Shown one piece after another: positions 36,837-47,179 of a stretch of 64,000 nt of DNA. Within the stretch, counting starts at the first letter, position 1. Each line of letters starts with the position of its first letter. The notes under the pieces were generated by a model, which saw nothing but the letters and a program-made list of their open reading frames with translations, did not search any database and had not been told where the DNA came from. The stretch spans positions 1 to 64,000 of the forward strand of contig JAABST010000005.1 of NCBI GenBank assembly GCA_011390275.1. Reading direction: 5' to 3'. A program made the position numbers and the translations under genes. This DNA is from Geitlerinema sp. S16. GTDB lineage: Bacteria > Cyanobacteriota > Cyanobacteriia > Cyanobacteriales > Geitlerinemataceae.

Positions 36837-38396
36837 TTACGGTTCGAGATCGATCGCCGGAACGATCGTCGCTACCGTCTCTTTCGTCTCTAGATTCGCT
36901 TGTAAAATCGGCGAGTTGATGACAGCATTATTGGCGATCGTAAACAGCGGATTCGACAAAATACCCGCCAGCGACGTGGCCACCACCGACAGCACAAGAC
37001 CGACCTGAAGCGGACGCATCCCGCGCAAATCCCAGCTCACCTCAGGATAATTCTTCACAGCTTCAGACATTTCGTGCGGCTCTTTGACCACCATCATCCG
37101 CACCACGCGAATGTAGTAGTAAATCGAGACCACACTCGTCACCAAGCCGAGAATTACCAAGCCGTACAGGTTCGCTTGCCAGCCCGCCCAAAAGAGGTAA
37201 ATTTTACCGAAGAAGCCTGCCAGGGGCGGAATGCCGCCAAGCGAGAGCAGGCACAGGCTGAGACCCAGGGTGATAAGCGGATCTTTTTGGTAGAGACCAG
37301 CGTACTCGCTAATGCGATCGGTTCCCGTCCGCAACGAGAAGAGAATCACGCAGGTGAACCCACCGAGGTTCATGAACAGGTAAACCAACAGGTAAAACAC
37401 CATGCTGGAATAACCGTCGGTGGTTCCGGCCAGTAGACCAATGATGACGAAACCGGCCTGAGCGATCGAGGAATAGGCGAGCATCCGCTTCATGCTCGTC
37501 TGTGCCAGGGCGACGACGTTACCGAGCAGCATACTGAGGATGGCCAGCGCGGTGAAGACGAAGTGCCACTCGTCGCTGACGCTGTAAAACGCGGTCACGA
37601 GCAAGCGAATCGCCAGGGCGAAACCCGCTGCTTTCGAGCCGACGGAAAGAAATGCAACCACGGGCGTGGGCGATCCTTCGTAAACGTCTGGCGTCCATTG
37701 GTGGAACGGTACGGCAGAAATCTTGAAGGCGATGCCGGTGATCGTGAAGACGAGAGCTAGGGCGAGTCCAAGCGATGCTTCGCTATCGACGAGGGCAGCG
37801 GCGATTTTGTCGAGCTGGACTTCGCCGCCGGACAAACCGTAGAGCAGTGAGACACCGTAGAGAAACACCGCCGAACTCGATGCGCCGATCAACAAATATT
37901 TCAGCGCGGCTTCGTTCGATCGCGAGTCGCGCTTCATATAGCCCGTCAGCAGATAGGACGAGATACTGAGCATTTCGAGCGAGACGAAAATCGTCACGAG
38001 ATCGTTCGCGCTCGACAGGAACATCGCGCCCAGGGTTGCGGAGAGCAAAATGGCGAGAAATTCCGCGAGGGACGTGCCGCTTTGCTCCACATAGCGGATC
38101 GACATCAGAATCGTCGTCACGGTGGAGAGGGCGATGATGCCCCGGAAGACGAGTCCGATCGGGTCGCTGTTAAACGCGCCGAGAAAGCCGATCGCGTCGC
38201 CTGCGGCCTGCCATTGCACGATGATCGCGGTAATGCTAGCGAGTAAACCGGCGATTGCGATGTAGGGCGTCCAAGGCACGGATTTACGACCGGCGATCAG
38301 GTCGGTGACGAGGACGGCCAGCAGGGTCATGATGACGATCCCCTCCGGCCAGATCGTCCCGGCGTTTAGCTGGGAAGCGAGAGTTGCAACATCCAT
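36837..38396 (-). CDS. ndhB: NAD(P)H-quinone oxidoreductase subunit 2
   Basis: 519 residues from the ATG at 38396; the frame runs back to 38489, but the conserved start is [20 protein letters not shown]. About 14 membrane helices are present. Typical pieces are [40 protein letters not shown], the proton-channel Lys in [20 protein letters not shown], and [16 protein letters not shown]. NdhB is one of the antiporter-like proton pumps of thylakoid NDH-1, used in respiration and cyclic electron flow. Length and motifs are normal. ileS lies upstream on the same strand with a 151-base gap. Confidence 0.97.
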   Translation of the reverse strand: MDVATLASQLNAGTIWPEGIVIMTLLAVLVTDLIAGRKSVPWTPYIAIAGLLASITAIIVQWQAAGDAIGFLGAFNSDPIGLVFRGIIALSTVTTILMSIRYVEQSGTSLAEFLAILLSATLGAMFLSSANDLVTIFVSLEMLSISSYLLTGYMKRDSRSNEAALKYLLIGASSSAVFLYGVSLLYGLSGGEVQLDKIAAALVDSEASLGLALALVFTITGIAFKISAVPFHQWTPDVYEGSPTPVVAFLSVGSKAAGFALAIRLLVTAFYSVSDEWHFVFTALAILSMLLGNVVALAQTSMKRMLAYSSIAQAGFVIIGLLAGTTDGYSSMVFYLLVYLFMNLGGFTCVILFSLRTGTDRISEYAGLYQKDPLITLGLSLCLLSLGGIPPLAGFFGKIYLFWAGWQANLYGLVILGLVTSVVSIYYYIRVVRMMVVKEPHEMSEAVKNYPEVSWDLRGMRPLQVGLVLSVVATSLAGILSNPLFTIANNAVINSPILQANLETKETVATIVPAIDLEP

Positions 38397-38547
38397 AGGT
38401 AAGTTCGGGTCGAGCGGTAATCGAGTTGACGTGAACGAAAATAAGAAAATTAAGACCAGTTCGCGCGATGACGGTCTCGCACCTTTCAAATCTTAGCGTT
38501 TCGATGGTAACTGACGCGGTGCTAAAGCTTACCGCTAGAGCCGCTTG

Positions 38548-41500
38548 TTAGAACTGGCCGTTGATGGCGGGAACGCAGCGTTCACACAGGGTGGAATGCT
38601 CGTGATTCGTGCCGACTTTATCAGAGTAGTTCCAGCAACGTTCGCATTTTTCACCATCAGCCGCGACGATCGCCACGCCGCAGGTCTCGGTGATTTCGCT
38701 GTAACCCGAGGCAGAAATCGCCTCGGGCGTGGTGACCAGTTCGACCTGCGAACAGATGAACAGGTAACGCAGCTCATCGACACCGTTGCCCGTTGAGGCG
38801 AACTGTGTGGAGGCCGAATCGGGCGATGTTACAGGCTCGGGGAGCGGTTCGACGATCGGCTCTGAGGTTTGGACTGCGGGCGATTCAGGCTCGATCGCCA
38901 TTTCGGTAATTGGCTCAGATTCGGCAACCGCTGCCGGTGCTGCGATCGATTCCGTAACGGTGGTTTCCTCGGCCTTCGGTAGCGCCGCGATCGGCTCGCT
39001 GGCCGACGTTAAGATCGCTTGGGTATTGCCCAATAGACGGTCTTTATAGGCGTTAAATTGCTCGATCGTACGTTGGCGATCGCGAGCAAACAGCCATTTT
39101 TTATAGATAAACCAGCCGCTGTAGCTCACACCGATCGCGGACAAGGCTGTGGGCAGCACGAACAAACCATTAACCGCGCCGAGCAAATCGCTCAGGATAT
39201 GCAGAATCACGAAAATCGTCAGCACGAGACCGAGGTTGATCGCTACTTTCTGCCAGCGATTCCAAGCCCACACCAGGAAACTCGGCGCATCAACGATGAG
39301 CTGGGCGATCGCTTGGGGGTTTAGGTTGTCCAGGTCGGGGAGGTCAGGGCGATCGACGCTCGCTTTTTGAGTCGGAGTGACAGGAGTAAACGCAAGCGCC
39401 ACCGTTTCGGGTTCTGACGTAGGTTCTTGCTCTGGTTCCCGTCCAGGCTCAGAAGCCGTCGCGGGCTCAGGTTCTGAAATGGGGTCAATCTCTGGCTCAG
39501 GGGACGCCTCGATCGCAGGTTCCGCCGACATCGCTAACGTTGGATCTGGATCTGCCGTGGCGAAATCGGTTAAGTCTGACTCGATCGCCTCCCACTGCGG
39601 ATTCATCGCCGCCAGTGCCTCGCGAGCCGCGTCATCTTCCACATACAGCAAGACCTTCGCATCCAGCGACGAGCCGATTTTCTTCTCGGCGCGAGCCTGC
39701 TCCATGACCTTGTTGACCACCGTGCGATATTCGCGCTTTTTCGCCCAGGACGCCGCCAGCGCATCATCGCGCCATTCGTCCGGGCGTGACATCCAGCCCG
39801 CCTGAAAGACCGAATCAAACCCGGTTTCGTAGGGCAGATTTTGCCAAATATCCTCGGCCATGTGGCAAAGAACCGGCGCGATCGCCCGTGCGAGACTTTC
39901 GACGATCGTCGCGATCACGGTTTGGCAGCTCCGGCGACGGGGTGCGTCGGGGGTGCTGATGTAGAGCCGATCTTTGGCGATATCGAGATAGAAATTGGAC
40001 AGGTCAACGACGCAGAAATTTTGCACCGTTTGGAAAAAGCGGAAAAACTGATAGCTCTCGAAAGCGTCGGTGATTTCGTCCATCACCTCGCAGGTGCGAT
40101 GGAGCATGTAGCGATCGAGTTCCGGCAGGTCGTCATAGGCGACGGTATCGGTAACCGGGTTGAAGTCGTTGATGTTGCCGAGCAGGAAGCGCGATGTGTT
40201 GCGAATCTTGCGGTACACATCCGACATTTGCTTGAGGATGGTTTGACCGAGGGGAACATCGGAGGAATAATCCACCGACGAGACCCAGAGGCGCAGCACG
40301 TCTGCACCGTAGGGCGGTTCTTGCTTTTGGTTTTTGCCGCCTTCGATGACGATCGCCGGATCGACCACATTGCCGATCGACTTGCTCATCTTGCGGCCTT
40401 TTTCATCCAGGACAAACCCGTGGGTCAGCACGGTTTTGTAAGGTGATTGACCTTCGCTAGCCACGCTGGTGAGGAGGCTTGATTGGAACCAGCCCCGGTG
40501 TTGGTCGGAGCCTTCGAGATACAGATCCACGGGATAGCCGAGGCCGCGATCGCGAGCCACTGCCGCCCAGGATGAGCCTGAGTCAAACCAGACATCCATC
40601 GTGTCTTGGCCTTTTTCGTAGCGATCGGCCTCTGGCTTGAGCGAGTCGGGCAGTAAGTCCGCCACGGATAGCTCCCACCAAGCATTCGATCCCTGCTCGG
40701 CGATGATGCCTTGGATGTGGGCGATTGTCTCGGCGTTCATCAGCGGCTCGCCGGTTTCCTTGTCGTAAAACACCGGGATCGGCACGCCCCACGATCGCTG
40801 ACGCGAAATGCACCAGTCTGATCGATCGCCGACCATCGCCGCGATCCGATTTTCGCCCTTGGCCGGAATCCAGATCACATCGGCGATCGCGCTCAACGCC
40901 GCATCGCGGAAGCCTTCCACCGAGGCAAACCATTGATCGGTGGCGCGGAAAATCGTCGGTTTTTTCGTCCGCCAATCGTAGGGATATTTGTGTTCGTAAG
41001 GCTCTCGTAGTAGCAAAGATTGACTAGTTTCGAGAGCCTCGATGATTTTGTCGTTGGCGTCGGTGAGGACATTCAAGCCCGCAAAGGCTTCGCCTGCTTC
41101 TTCGGTGAACCGTCCCGCCGCATCCACGGGCGACAGAATCGGCAGGCCGTACCGTTGACCCACGATGTAGTCATCTTGACCGTGGCCGGGGGCGGTGTGA
41201 ACTAAGCCCGTACCGGAATCGGTGGTAACGTAATCGCCGCCGATCACGACCTCACTTTCACGATCGTAAAGCGGATGTTTATATTTACAGTGTTCTAGGC
41301 GATCACCTTTGATCGTTTCCAGTACGCTGAGTTTGGTCTTGAACGTCGCTTCTAGGCGAGGGATAGCATCCGCTGCCACGAGCAAAAACTTGCCAGCAGC
41401 GGCATCACATTCGAGTCCCGATTCAACGACGGCGTAAGTCAATTCAGGATTGACGCTCACAGCCAAATTCGCGGGGATCGTCCAAGGTGTGGTAGTCCAG

Positions 41501-42222
41501 ATCGCCACCCACAAATCGGGGATGTAGTCCTCCAGAATATTCGTCGCTTTGTCTGACAGGCTCGTGAGCTGAAACGCCGTGTAGATACTGGGCGAGACGT
41601 GTCCTTCGGGATATTCCAGCTCGGCTTCGGCGAGTGCTGTGCGCGAACTCGGACTCCAGTGGACGGGTTTGCGACCGCGATAAATGTGGCCTTGGGTAAC
41701 CATTTCCCCAAAGACGCCAATCTGAGCCGCTTCGTATTCCGGCGTCAGCGTCAAATAGGGATTATCCCAATCGCCCCAAACACCGTAGCGCTTAAAACTT
41801 TCGCGCTGTTCATCGACGGTTTTTAGGGCAAATTCGGCGGCTTTCGCTCGCAGGGTTAGCGGCGTGAGTTGCTGACGCTCACTCGATTTCATGCTTTGCA
41901 GCACTTTCAGTTCGATCGGCAAACCGTGGCAGTCCCAGCCCGGTACGTAACGCACTTTCCGACCCTGAAGGATTTGGTAGCGGTTAATAACGTCTTTGAG
42001 AATTTTATTGAGCGCGTGGCCAATATGCAGCGCACCATTGGCGTAGGGCGGCCCATCGTGCAGCACGAAGGGTTCGCCACTGCCTTCGGCTTGGGTCTCG
42101 TAAATGGCGTTGTCCGCCCAAAATTGCTGGAGTTCCGGTTCGCGCACGACGGCGTTAGCGCGCATAGAAAACCCAGTTTCGGGCAAATTAACGGTGTCTG
42201 AATAGCGTTTTTCTTCGGCCAC
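38548..42222 (-). CDS. ileS: Isoleucyl-tRNA synthetase with inserted CAAD membrane domain
   Basis: 1224 residues from a GTG at 42222, against about 950-960 for a usual enzyme. The class I catalytic core is complete: HIGH in [16 protein letters not shown] near residue 67, and [10 protein letters not shown] near 611. The Zn-binding C-terminus CERCWNYSD and CERCVPAI lies at about 1194-1218. Between the anticodon-binding helices and the zinc module is an insertion of about 265 residues (roughly 875-1140). It holds Glu/Pro/Ser-rich linkers around a core with two membrane helices ([20 protein letters not shown], then [20 protein letters not shown]) and a following [15 protein letters not shown]. 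This is the CAAD domain, which anchors some cyanobacterial synthetases to the thylakoid. The enzyme charges tRNA-Ile and edits valine. Confidence 0.96.
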   Translation of the reverse strand: MAEEKRYSDTVNLPETGFSMRANAVVREPELQQFWADNAIYETQAEGSGEPFVLHDGPPYANGALHIGHALNKILKDVINRYQILQGRKVRYVPGWDCHGLPIELKVLQSMKSSERQQLTPLTLRAKAAEFALKTVDEQRESFKRYGVWGDWDNPYLTLTPEYEAAQIGVFGEMVTQGHIYRGRKPVHWSPSSRTALAEAELEYPEGHVSPSIYTAFQLTSLSDKATNILEDYIPDLWVAIWTTTPWTIPANLAVSVNPELTYAVVESGLECDAAAGKFLLVAADAIPRLEATFKTKLSVLETIKGDRLEHCKYKHPLYDRESEVVIGGDYVTTDSGTGLVHTAPGHGQDDYIVGQRYGLPILSPVDAAGRFTEEAGEAFAGLNVLTDANDKIIEALETSQSLLLREPYEHKYPYDWRTKKPTIFRATDQWFASVEGFRDAALSAIADVIWIPAKGENRIAAMVGDRSDWCISRQRSWGVPIPVFYDKETGEPLMNAETIAHIQGIIAEQGSNAWWELSVADLLPDSLKPEADRYEKGQDTMDVWFDSGSSWAAVARDRGLGYPVDLYLEGSDQHRGWFQSSLLTSVASEGQSPYKTVLTHGFVLDEKGRKMSKSIGNVVDPAIVIEGGKNQKQEPPYGADVLRLWVSSVDYSSDVPLGQTILKQMSDVYRKIRNTSRFLLGNINDFNPVTDTVAYDDLPELDRYMLHRTCEVMDEITDAFESYQFFRFFQTVQNFCVVDLSNFYLDIAKDRLYISTPDAPRRRSCQTVIATIVESLARAIAPVLCHMAEDIWQNLPYETGFDSVFQAGWMSRPDEWRDDALAASWAKKREYRTVVNKVMEQARAEKKIGSSLDAKVLLYVEDDAAREALAAMNPQWEAIESDLTDFATADPDPTLAMSAEPAIEASPEPEIDPISEPEPATASEPGREPEQEPTSEPETVALAFTPVTPTQKASVDRPDLPDLDNLNPQAIAQLIVDAPSFLVWAWNRWQKVAINLGLVLTIFVILHILSDLLGAVNGLFVLPTALSAIGVSYSGWFIYKKWLFARDRQRTIEQFNAYKDRLLGNTQAILTSASEPIAALPKAEETTVTESIAAPAAVAESEPITEMAIEPESPAVQTSEPIVEPLPEPVTSPDSASTQFASTGNGVDELRYLFICSQVELVTTPEAISASGYSEITETCGVAIVAADGEKCERCWNYSDKVGTNHEHSTLCERCVPAINGQF

Positions 42223-42507
42223 GGTTCGCTCTCGTTATCCCTCACGATCGTGTGTGTCGATTCGCTAATCGAGTGACAAGCCAAAAATTCAAAGCACAAG
42301 CCAAACGGCGATCGAGCGCATATCATCCTACCAAAAAAATGGGTCGAAAGCCCCGCCTTTCTAGGGCGGCGAATCCGATTGAATTCAAGCCCGACTTAGA
42401 ATTCAGTCTTTTAAAAACGAGACCGATCAAATGGGCTGAAATAGACACCTGTCAAGCGTATGCTTCAATGGACACAATCTGTAACCTCTCACGAGTTTGA
42501 CTTGCTT

Positions 42508-43059
42508 ATGCGCTCGCTCCAGTCACTCACCACCGCACTTGTTGCACTCTCGATCACGACGGGAATCGCTACACCCTCCCTCGCGGTTCCCTCTGGCTCA
42601 ACCGACCACGCGCCGATCGCCCGTCGCGCCACGAATCACGTCGCCAACCGTGCAACACCCTCACCCCTAAAAACGTCCACCACCTGGCTGTCTCCGATCG
42701 CGGACACCAATCAGTTTGAACGCTACTTTGAGCAATGTGCCAATGCTGTGCCAGAAGAAGCGTTGAGCGCCTGTGAGCAAGCGACGGCGCTAGAGCCGGA
42801 TGTTGCGATCGCCTGGGATAATCTCGGCGCAGTCCTCGAACAGCTTGGCCGCTACGAAGATGCCTTAGCCGCGCTCAACCGTGCGGTTACGCTCACGCCG
42901 AATGATGCCAATATTTGGTACAACGTCGGCGTCGTGCTGGCGAAGTTGCACCAATATGAGCCCTCCGTCGCGGCCTTTGAAGAAGCGTATCGCCTCAACC
43001 CAGAAGACGAACTCGCACGTAAATACGCCGAACTACTGCGCGGCCAGTTTGGTGATTAA
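42508..43059 (+). CDS. Exported TPR-repeat protein
   Basis: 183 residues from the ATG at 42508 (a longer frame starts at 42460). A signal peptide MRSLQSLTTALVALSITTG ends near TPSLAVPS. After a spacer region come three tetratricopeptide repeats: a first one around FEQCANAVPEEALSACEQAT, then AWDNLGAVLEQLGRYEDALA and IWYNVGVVLAKLHQYEPSVA. Such proteins act as protein-binding scaffolds outside the cytoplasm. It precedes scpA on the same strand by 57 bases, but without a shared role. Confidence 0.78.
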   Translation: MRSLQSLTTALVALSITTGIATPSLAVPSGSTDHAPIARRATNHVANRATPSPLKTSTTWLSPIADTNQFERYFEQCANAVPEEALSACEQATALEPDVAIAWDNLGAVLEQLGRYEDALAALNRAVTLTPNDANIWYNVGVVLAKLHQYEPSVAAFEEAYRLNPEDELARKYAELLRGQFGD

Positions 43060-43115
43060 CCCGCCTGAAGATTAGCTTGCCTAAAGATTAAGCCGGTGTC
43101 AGCGAGGATTGTGCC

Positions 43116-43958
43116 TTGAGCGAGGAAAAATCGTTAACCCAGGATGCGATCGCGCTGTTGCTCGATTTAGCTGAGCGCGGCGAGATTGACCCGTGGGATG
43201 TGCAGGTGATTGAGGCGATCGATCGTCACTTGCGCCCGCTGATTCCGTCCGAGGAGCTGGAAGCGGCCAGCAGCGGCACGGGGCGATCGCCCTATGGCGC
43301 GGATCTCTCGCGATCGGGTCAAGGCTTTCTCTATGCGTCGATGCTGCTCTTGCTCAAGGCCGATGCATTAGTCGAAGCCGAGTCCCATGCCGATGCACCC
43401 GAACCCGAATATTGGGATCATGGCGACGATCCCAATGCGCTGCCGCTACACCTCGAAAAAACCCTACGCCGTCGCGCCGTCGCGCCACCGCTCCGCAAGC
43501 GTCCGGTGACCCTCCAAGAGATGATCAATCAGATCCAGCTCATGGAGAAAACCCTAGCAGATACGCCGCTGCGCCCTCGATCGCCCCGCAGCCTCAAGCA
43601 AAGCAGCCAACAAACCGCCCGCCAGATCGGCCAGCTCGCCCACTCGGAAAACCTGACCGAGACCGCCGACGACATCGACCTATTTCTATCGGAAAACTGG
43701 CCGAAACTATCCCAGGGTGAGTCCTGGATCGACTTCGATCGTCTCGTTGCCGCTTGGTCGCCCAATGCCGTCACCCAAGCGCACGATACCGTTGCGGATT
43801 GCGAACATAAACCATCTCCAGCCCATCATCACGTCGGTACATTCTGGGCGTTATTGCTGCTCGCATCCCAATCCCGCGTGGAATTGCAGCAGGCCGAATT
43901 TTATGGCGAGATTAAACTTCGACCGATCGATCCGGCGCTGGAAGTCTCCGCCTCGTAA
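43116..43958 (+). CDS. scpA: Segregation and condensation protein A
   Basis: 280 residues beginning at TTG 43116; the codons before it are a GTG-CCT-TGA in the same register, so no ATG or GTG is usable. The N-terminal domain is the kleisin SMC-binding part: AIALLLDLAERGEIDPWDVQ, followed by GQGFLYASMLLLLKADALVE. The C-terminal winged helix includes FWALLLLASQSRVELQQAEF. ScpA bridges the heads of the SMC dimer with ScpB in chromosome condensation and segregation. The middle part (about 90-190) is long and rich in Pro/Arg/Glu. Confidence 0.9.
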   Translation: MSEEKSLTQDAIALLLDLAERGEIDPWDVQVIEAIDRHLRPLIPSEELEAASSGTGRSPYGADLSRSGQGFLYASMLLLLKADALVEAESHADAPEPEYWDHGDDPNALPLHLEKTLRRRAVAPPLRKRPVTLQEMINQIQLMEKTLADTPLRPRSPRSLKQSSQQTARQIGQLAHSENLTETADDIDLFLSENWPKLSQGESWIDFDRLVAAWSPNAVTQAHDTVADCEHKPSPAHHHVGTFWALLLLASQSRVELQQAEFYGEIKLRPIDPALEVSAS

Positions 43959-44170
43959 AGTAAGGGCAAACATCAATCAGCGGGTCTGCAAGCGTCATAA
44001 CGTGCCTAACACGTTTAATTCTGATATTGCCAGTCTTGTCTCGATGTTACCCGCAGGGCATAACGCCTCGAAGTAACGATTCGCCAAAGGGTATCGTATA
44101 AACTACGCCATAGGTCTTCCTGTGGATGATCGGGCTGACTTAGAACGGACTAAAATCCCATCCAAAAATT

Positions 44171-45355
44171 ATGAAAGCAATGATCTTGGCTGCGGGTAAA
44201 GGTACTCGCGTTCGCCCGATTACCCAAACCATCCCCAAACCGATGATTCCCATCCTGCAAAAGCCAGTGATGGAATTTTTGCTGGAATTGCTGCGACAAC
44301 ACAGCTTTACGCAGGTGATGGTCAACGTGAGCCATCTGGCGCATGAGATCGAAAACTATTTTCGGGATGGTCAGCGCTTTGGGGTTGAAATTGGCTATTC
44401 CTTCGAGGGCAAAATTACCGCTGAAGGGGAGCTACAGGGTCAAGCCCTCGGTTCAGCGGGCGGGATGAAACGTATCCAGGATTTTAAGCCGTTCTTTGAT
44501 GACACGTTTGTGGTGTTGTGTGGCGATGCGCTGATCGATCTCGATCTAACCGAAGCGGTGCGCTGGCATAAGGAAAAAGGATCGATCGCCACGATCATCA
44601 TGAAGACTGTGCCGATCGAGGAAGTGCCGAGCTACGGCGTCGTCGTCACCGAAGAGAACGGACGGATTAAAACGTTCCAGGAAAAACCGGCGATCGATCA
44701 AGCCCTCAGCACGACGATCAACACCGGGATTTATATCTTCGAGCCGGAGATTTTCGACTACATCCCGTCGGGTCAAGAATTTGACATCGGGAGCGATCTG
44801 TTTCCGAAACTGGTGGAAATGGACGCGCCATTTTACGGGCTGGCGATGGATTTCCAATGGGTTGATATTGGCCGTGTACCGGACTATTGGCGGGCGGTGC
44901 GTAGCGTGTTGCGCGGGGATGTGAAAAATGTCTCGATTCCCGGTAAGGAAGTCGCACCGGGGATTTATACCGGGATTAATGTCGATGTGAATTGGGACAA
45001 GGTGGATATCACGGGGCCGGTGTATATCGGGGCGATGACGCGAATCGAGGATGGGGCGAAGATTATCGGCCCGAGTATGATCGGCCCGAACTGTTGTATT
45101 TGCGGCAATTCAACCGTGGATAATAGCGTGATTTTTGAGTATTCGCGCCTGGGTCGCGGGGTGCGGCTGGTCGATAAGCTGGTGTTTGGTCGCTATTGTG
45201 TCGATAGCAAGGGCAATGCGATCGATGTGCAGGCGGCGGCGCTGGGTTGGCTGATCACCGATGCGCGGCAAGATCCACCGACGCGCGTCCCGGCAGAACA
45301 TCAGGCGATCGCCGAGCTGCTGGGCGGTGATGGTAATTCGTTGATTGGGGATTAA
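44171..45355 (+). CDS. NDP-sugar pyrophosphorylase family protein (sugar-1-phosphate nucleotidyltransferase)
   Basis: 394 residues. The N-terminal nucleotidyltransferase domain begins MKAMILAAGKGTRVRPITQT, the signature loop for nucleotide binding, then IPKPMIPILQKPVMEFLLEL. Further conserved residues are GSAGGMKRIQ, VLCGDALIDLDL with the metal-binding Asp, and FQEKPAIDQALSTTINTGIY. The C-terminal third is a left-handed beta helix with hexapeptide-like repeats (ITGPVYIGAMTRIEDGAKII). It makes a nucleotide sugar for cell-wall glycans, but which sugar (mannose or glucose type) is not clear. It is followed by an oxidoreductase gene on the same strand, which may act in the same sugar pathway. Confidence 0.9.
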   Translation: MKAMILAAGKGTRVRPITQTIPKPMIPILQKPVMEFLLELLRQHSFTQVMVNVSHLAHEIENYFRDGQRFGVEIGYSFEGKITAEGELQGQALGSAGGMKRIQDFKPFFDDTFVVLCGDALIDLDLTEAVRWHKEKGSIATIIMKTVPIEEVPSYGVVVTEENGRIKTFQEKPAIDQALSTTINTGIYIFEPEIFDYIPSGQEFDIGSDLFPKLVEMDAPFYGLAMDFQWVDIGRVPDYWRAVRSVLRGDVKNVSIPGKEVAPGIYTGINVDVNWDKVDITGPVYIGAMTRIEDGAKIIGPSMIGPNCCICGNSTVDNSVIFEYSRLGRGVRLVDKLVFGRYCVDSKGNAIDVQAAALGWLITDARQDPPTRVPAEHQAIAELLGGDGNSLIGD

Positions 45356-45382
45356 CCCTCCTCGTCCAAGCGTCATTGAACT

Positions 45383-45409
45383 GGTGGGCAATGCCCACCC
45401 TACTTTTTT
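45383..45409 (+). repeat. Palindrome with T-run between two sugar genes
   Basis: GGTGGGCA (45383-45390) and TGCCCACC (45392-45399) form a tight hairpin followed by CTAC and six T residues (45404-45409) directly at the next start codon. It is the same REP-like motif as at 30150-30221. It could work as a transcription attenuator or terminator in the 54-base gap between two genes. A repeat sitting there would influence expression of the oxidoreductase gene. Confidence 0.55.
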
Positions 45410-46501
45410 ATGGCATCTGCGAAAAACAGCCCGATCGCGATCGCGATTCTTGGCGCAGGCCGCTGGGGTCGTCATCTGATTCGGAATTTTCACCAAATCC
45501 CTGACGCGCAGATTTTGGCAGTGATTGATCCCGATCGGTCGCAGCGATCGGTGGTCATGGCGGAGGTGGGTTTAGACGAAACCGTCGCCGGTTGTGATAG
45601 CTGGGCTGCGTTTTGCGATCGCGCGGATCTCGCCGACCAACGCGATCGACTCGATGCGATCGTCATCGCCACACCGGCCACGGCACACTACGACACGATC
45701 GTCGATGCCCTCCAGCGCGGCTATCACGTCATGTGCGAAAAGCCCCTGACCTTGGATTACGGCGAATGTCGTCACCTCTGCGAGCTGGCAGAACAGCACC
45801 ACCGCCAATTATTGATCGACCATACCTACCTGTTTAATCCGGCGGTACGGCGCGGCGCGGAACTGATCCGCGACGGCGCGATCGGCGATCGGCGCTACGG
45901 TTATGCCGCACGGGTGCATCTCGCGCCGGTGCGCCTCGATGTGGATGTGATCTGGGATTTGGTCATCCACGACATCAGTATTTTGAATCACTGGCTGGGG
46001 GAAGCGCCGCAACGCCTCAGCGCGATCGCTCAAGCATGGCTACAGCCCACCACGCCAGGAAGCGCCCCTACCGATCTATTTCCTGACGGTTTAGCTGACG
46101 TTAGCTTTGTGCGTCTGGTGTATCCCAGCGGCGTGACGGTACAGGTGCATCTCTCTTGGTTCAACCCGGATAAACAGCGCCGTCTCGCCGTCGTCGGCAG
46201 TCGTGGCACACTGGTGTTTGATGAACTCACGGAGTCACCGCTGACGTTCTATCGCGGCCACATGGAAGCGCAGCCGTCGGGCTTTTGGGAGCCGATCGAC
46301 CAGGCGATCGAGCCGATCACGCTGGAAGCCGGTGAGCCGCTGCGTAACGTTTGCACCCACTTTTTAGACTGCATTCGCACCGATCGCACCTCAGAGATTT
46401 CCTCGGGCACGATCGGCGCTGAACTTGTGCGAGTTTTGCTAGCGATTTCGCGATCGGTCAATACGGATGGAGCCTGGGTTGACGTGGTGTCGATTGTTTA
46501 G
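45410..46501 (+). CDS. Gfo/Idh/MocA family oxidoreductase
   Basis: 363 residues with an N-terminal Rossmann fold: AIAILGAGRWGRHLIRNFHQ with the GxGxxG loop, and ADRVFV-like strand IVIATPATAHYDTIVDALQR followed by the conserved CEKPLTLDYGE (the EKP lysine). The C-terminal part has DLVIHDISILNHWLGEAP. Such enzymes use NAD(P) to oxidise or reduce hydroxyl groups of sugars or inositols. Substrate unknown. The close upstream nucleotidyltransferase gene suggests work on a nucleotide sugar. The start is the ATG at 45410, directly after the hairpin with T-run. Confidence 0.9.
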   Translation: MASAKNSPIAIAILGAGRWGRHLIRNFHQIPDAQILAVIDPDRSQRSVVMAEVGLDETVAGCDSWAAFCDRADLADQRDRLDAIVIATPATAHYDTIVDALQRGYHVMCEKPLTLDYGECRHLCELAEQHHRQLLIDHTYLFNPAVRRGAELIRDGAIGDRRYGYAARVHLAPVRLDVDVIWDLVIHDISILNHWLGEAPQRLSAIAQAWLQPTTPGSAPTDLFPDGLADVSFVRLVYPSGVTVQVHLSWFNPDKQRRLAVVGSRGTLVFDELTESPLTFYRGHMEAQPSGFWEPIDQAIEPITLEAGEPLRNVCTHFLDCIRTDRTSEISSGTIGAELVRVLLAISRSVNTDGAWVDVVSIV

Positions 46502-46571
46502 CGGTGTTTGGTCATGTTTAGCCATGTTTTACCGGTCAATCGTTTTGTCCGTACCGAGGACGAGCAAGCGA

Positions 46572-47162
46572 TTAAAATAGCCGACTACAAATACCGATCG
46601 CGATGCCGATGACGATCGCAGCTCCAAGCGCCAGTCTGGCCGTTTCTGAACTCACACCTTGATGTTGCGTGACGCCATGAGTCTGGATTGTGAACACAGT
46701 CAGCGCCGCCGGAATCGAACCAAACAGGATCAACACGATGATCCCGGCAATCAATCCCGCGACGGCGCGACCGAGTCCTTGCAGGGCGAGTCCCGACAGC
46801 GTGAACAGCCCGATCGCAACACACGTTAAACCAATTGCGCCCAGCCCAAGCCCCACAACAATTTGCCATAACGGGCGAGTCGCAAGCATCAGACTAAGAC
46901 TTGGCTTCGGCTTCGGTTTCGCTGCAAACGGGGTAGGAGATACGGCGAAGGTATTATCCGCGTTAGAGTCAGCTTTAGAGACGATCGCGACCTCAGACAC
47001 AACCTCAGACACAACCTCGGGCGTGACCTCGGGCGCAATCTCAGAGGGCAAGTTCGCCGGTATGTCGAAATCGACGGGTCGCGACGCTTCTGCCTCTCTC
47101 GGATTCAGACTTGAGCCATCATCCCAGCGTGCCGGAACATCATCAGAATTCCGCATGAGCAT
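46572..47162 (-). CDS. Membrane protein of unknown function
   Basis: 196 residues. The first 90 are polar, with repeated Glu/Val/Ser units (EVTPEVVSEVVSEVAI), and look disordered. Three membrane helices follow at about 97-120, 127-150 and 170-193. No motif of a known family. It lies downstream of cbiX on the same strand, with 17 bases between them, so the two may be cotranscribed. Alternative ATG at 47156. Confidence 0.65.
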   Translation of the reverse strand: MLMRNSDDVPARWDDGSSLNPREAEASRPVDFDIPANLPSEIAPEVTPEVVSEVVSEVAIVSKADSNADNTFAVSPTPFAAKPKPKPSLSLMLATRPLWQIVVGLGLGAIGLTCVAIGLFTLSGLALQGLGRAVAGLIAGIIVLILFGSIPAALTVFTIQTHGVTQHQGVSSETARLALGAAIVIGIAIGICSRLF

Positions 47163-47179
47163 TCAGGACTTAAGAAGAC

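Noticed and set aside
39377..39805. Ser/Gly-rich plus-strand frame of 142 codons
   Set aside because: Antisense to the Glu/Pro-rich linker of the CAAD insertion in ileS; the repeats are a mirror of that linker.
42335..42440. AAAGCCCCGCCTTT...GGGCGG stretch as a relic of an IS200/IS605 right end
   Set aside because: The stem is only about five base pairs and no TnpB fragment is evident, so the resemblance is too weak.
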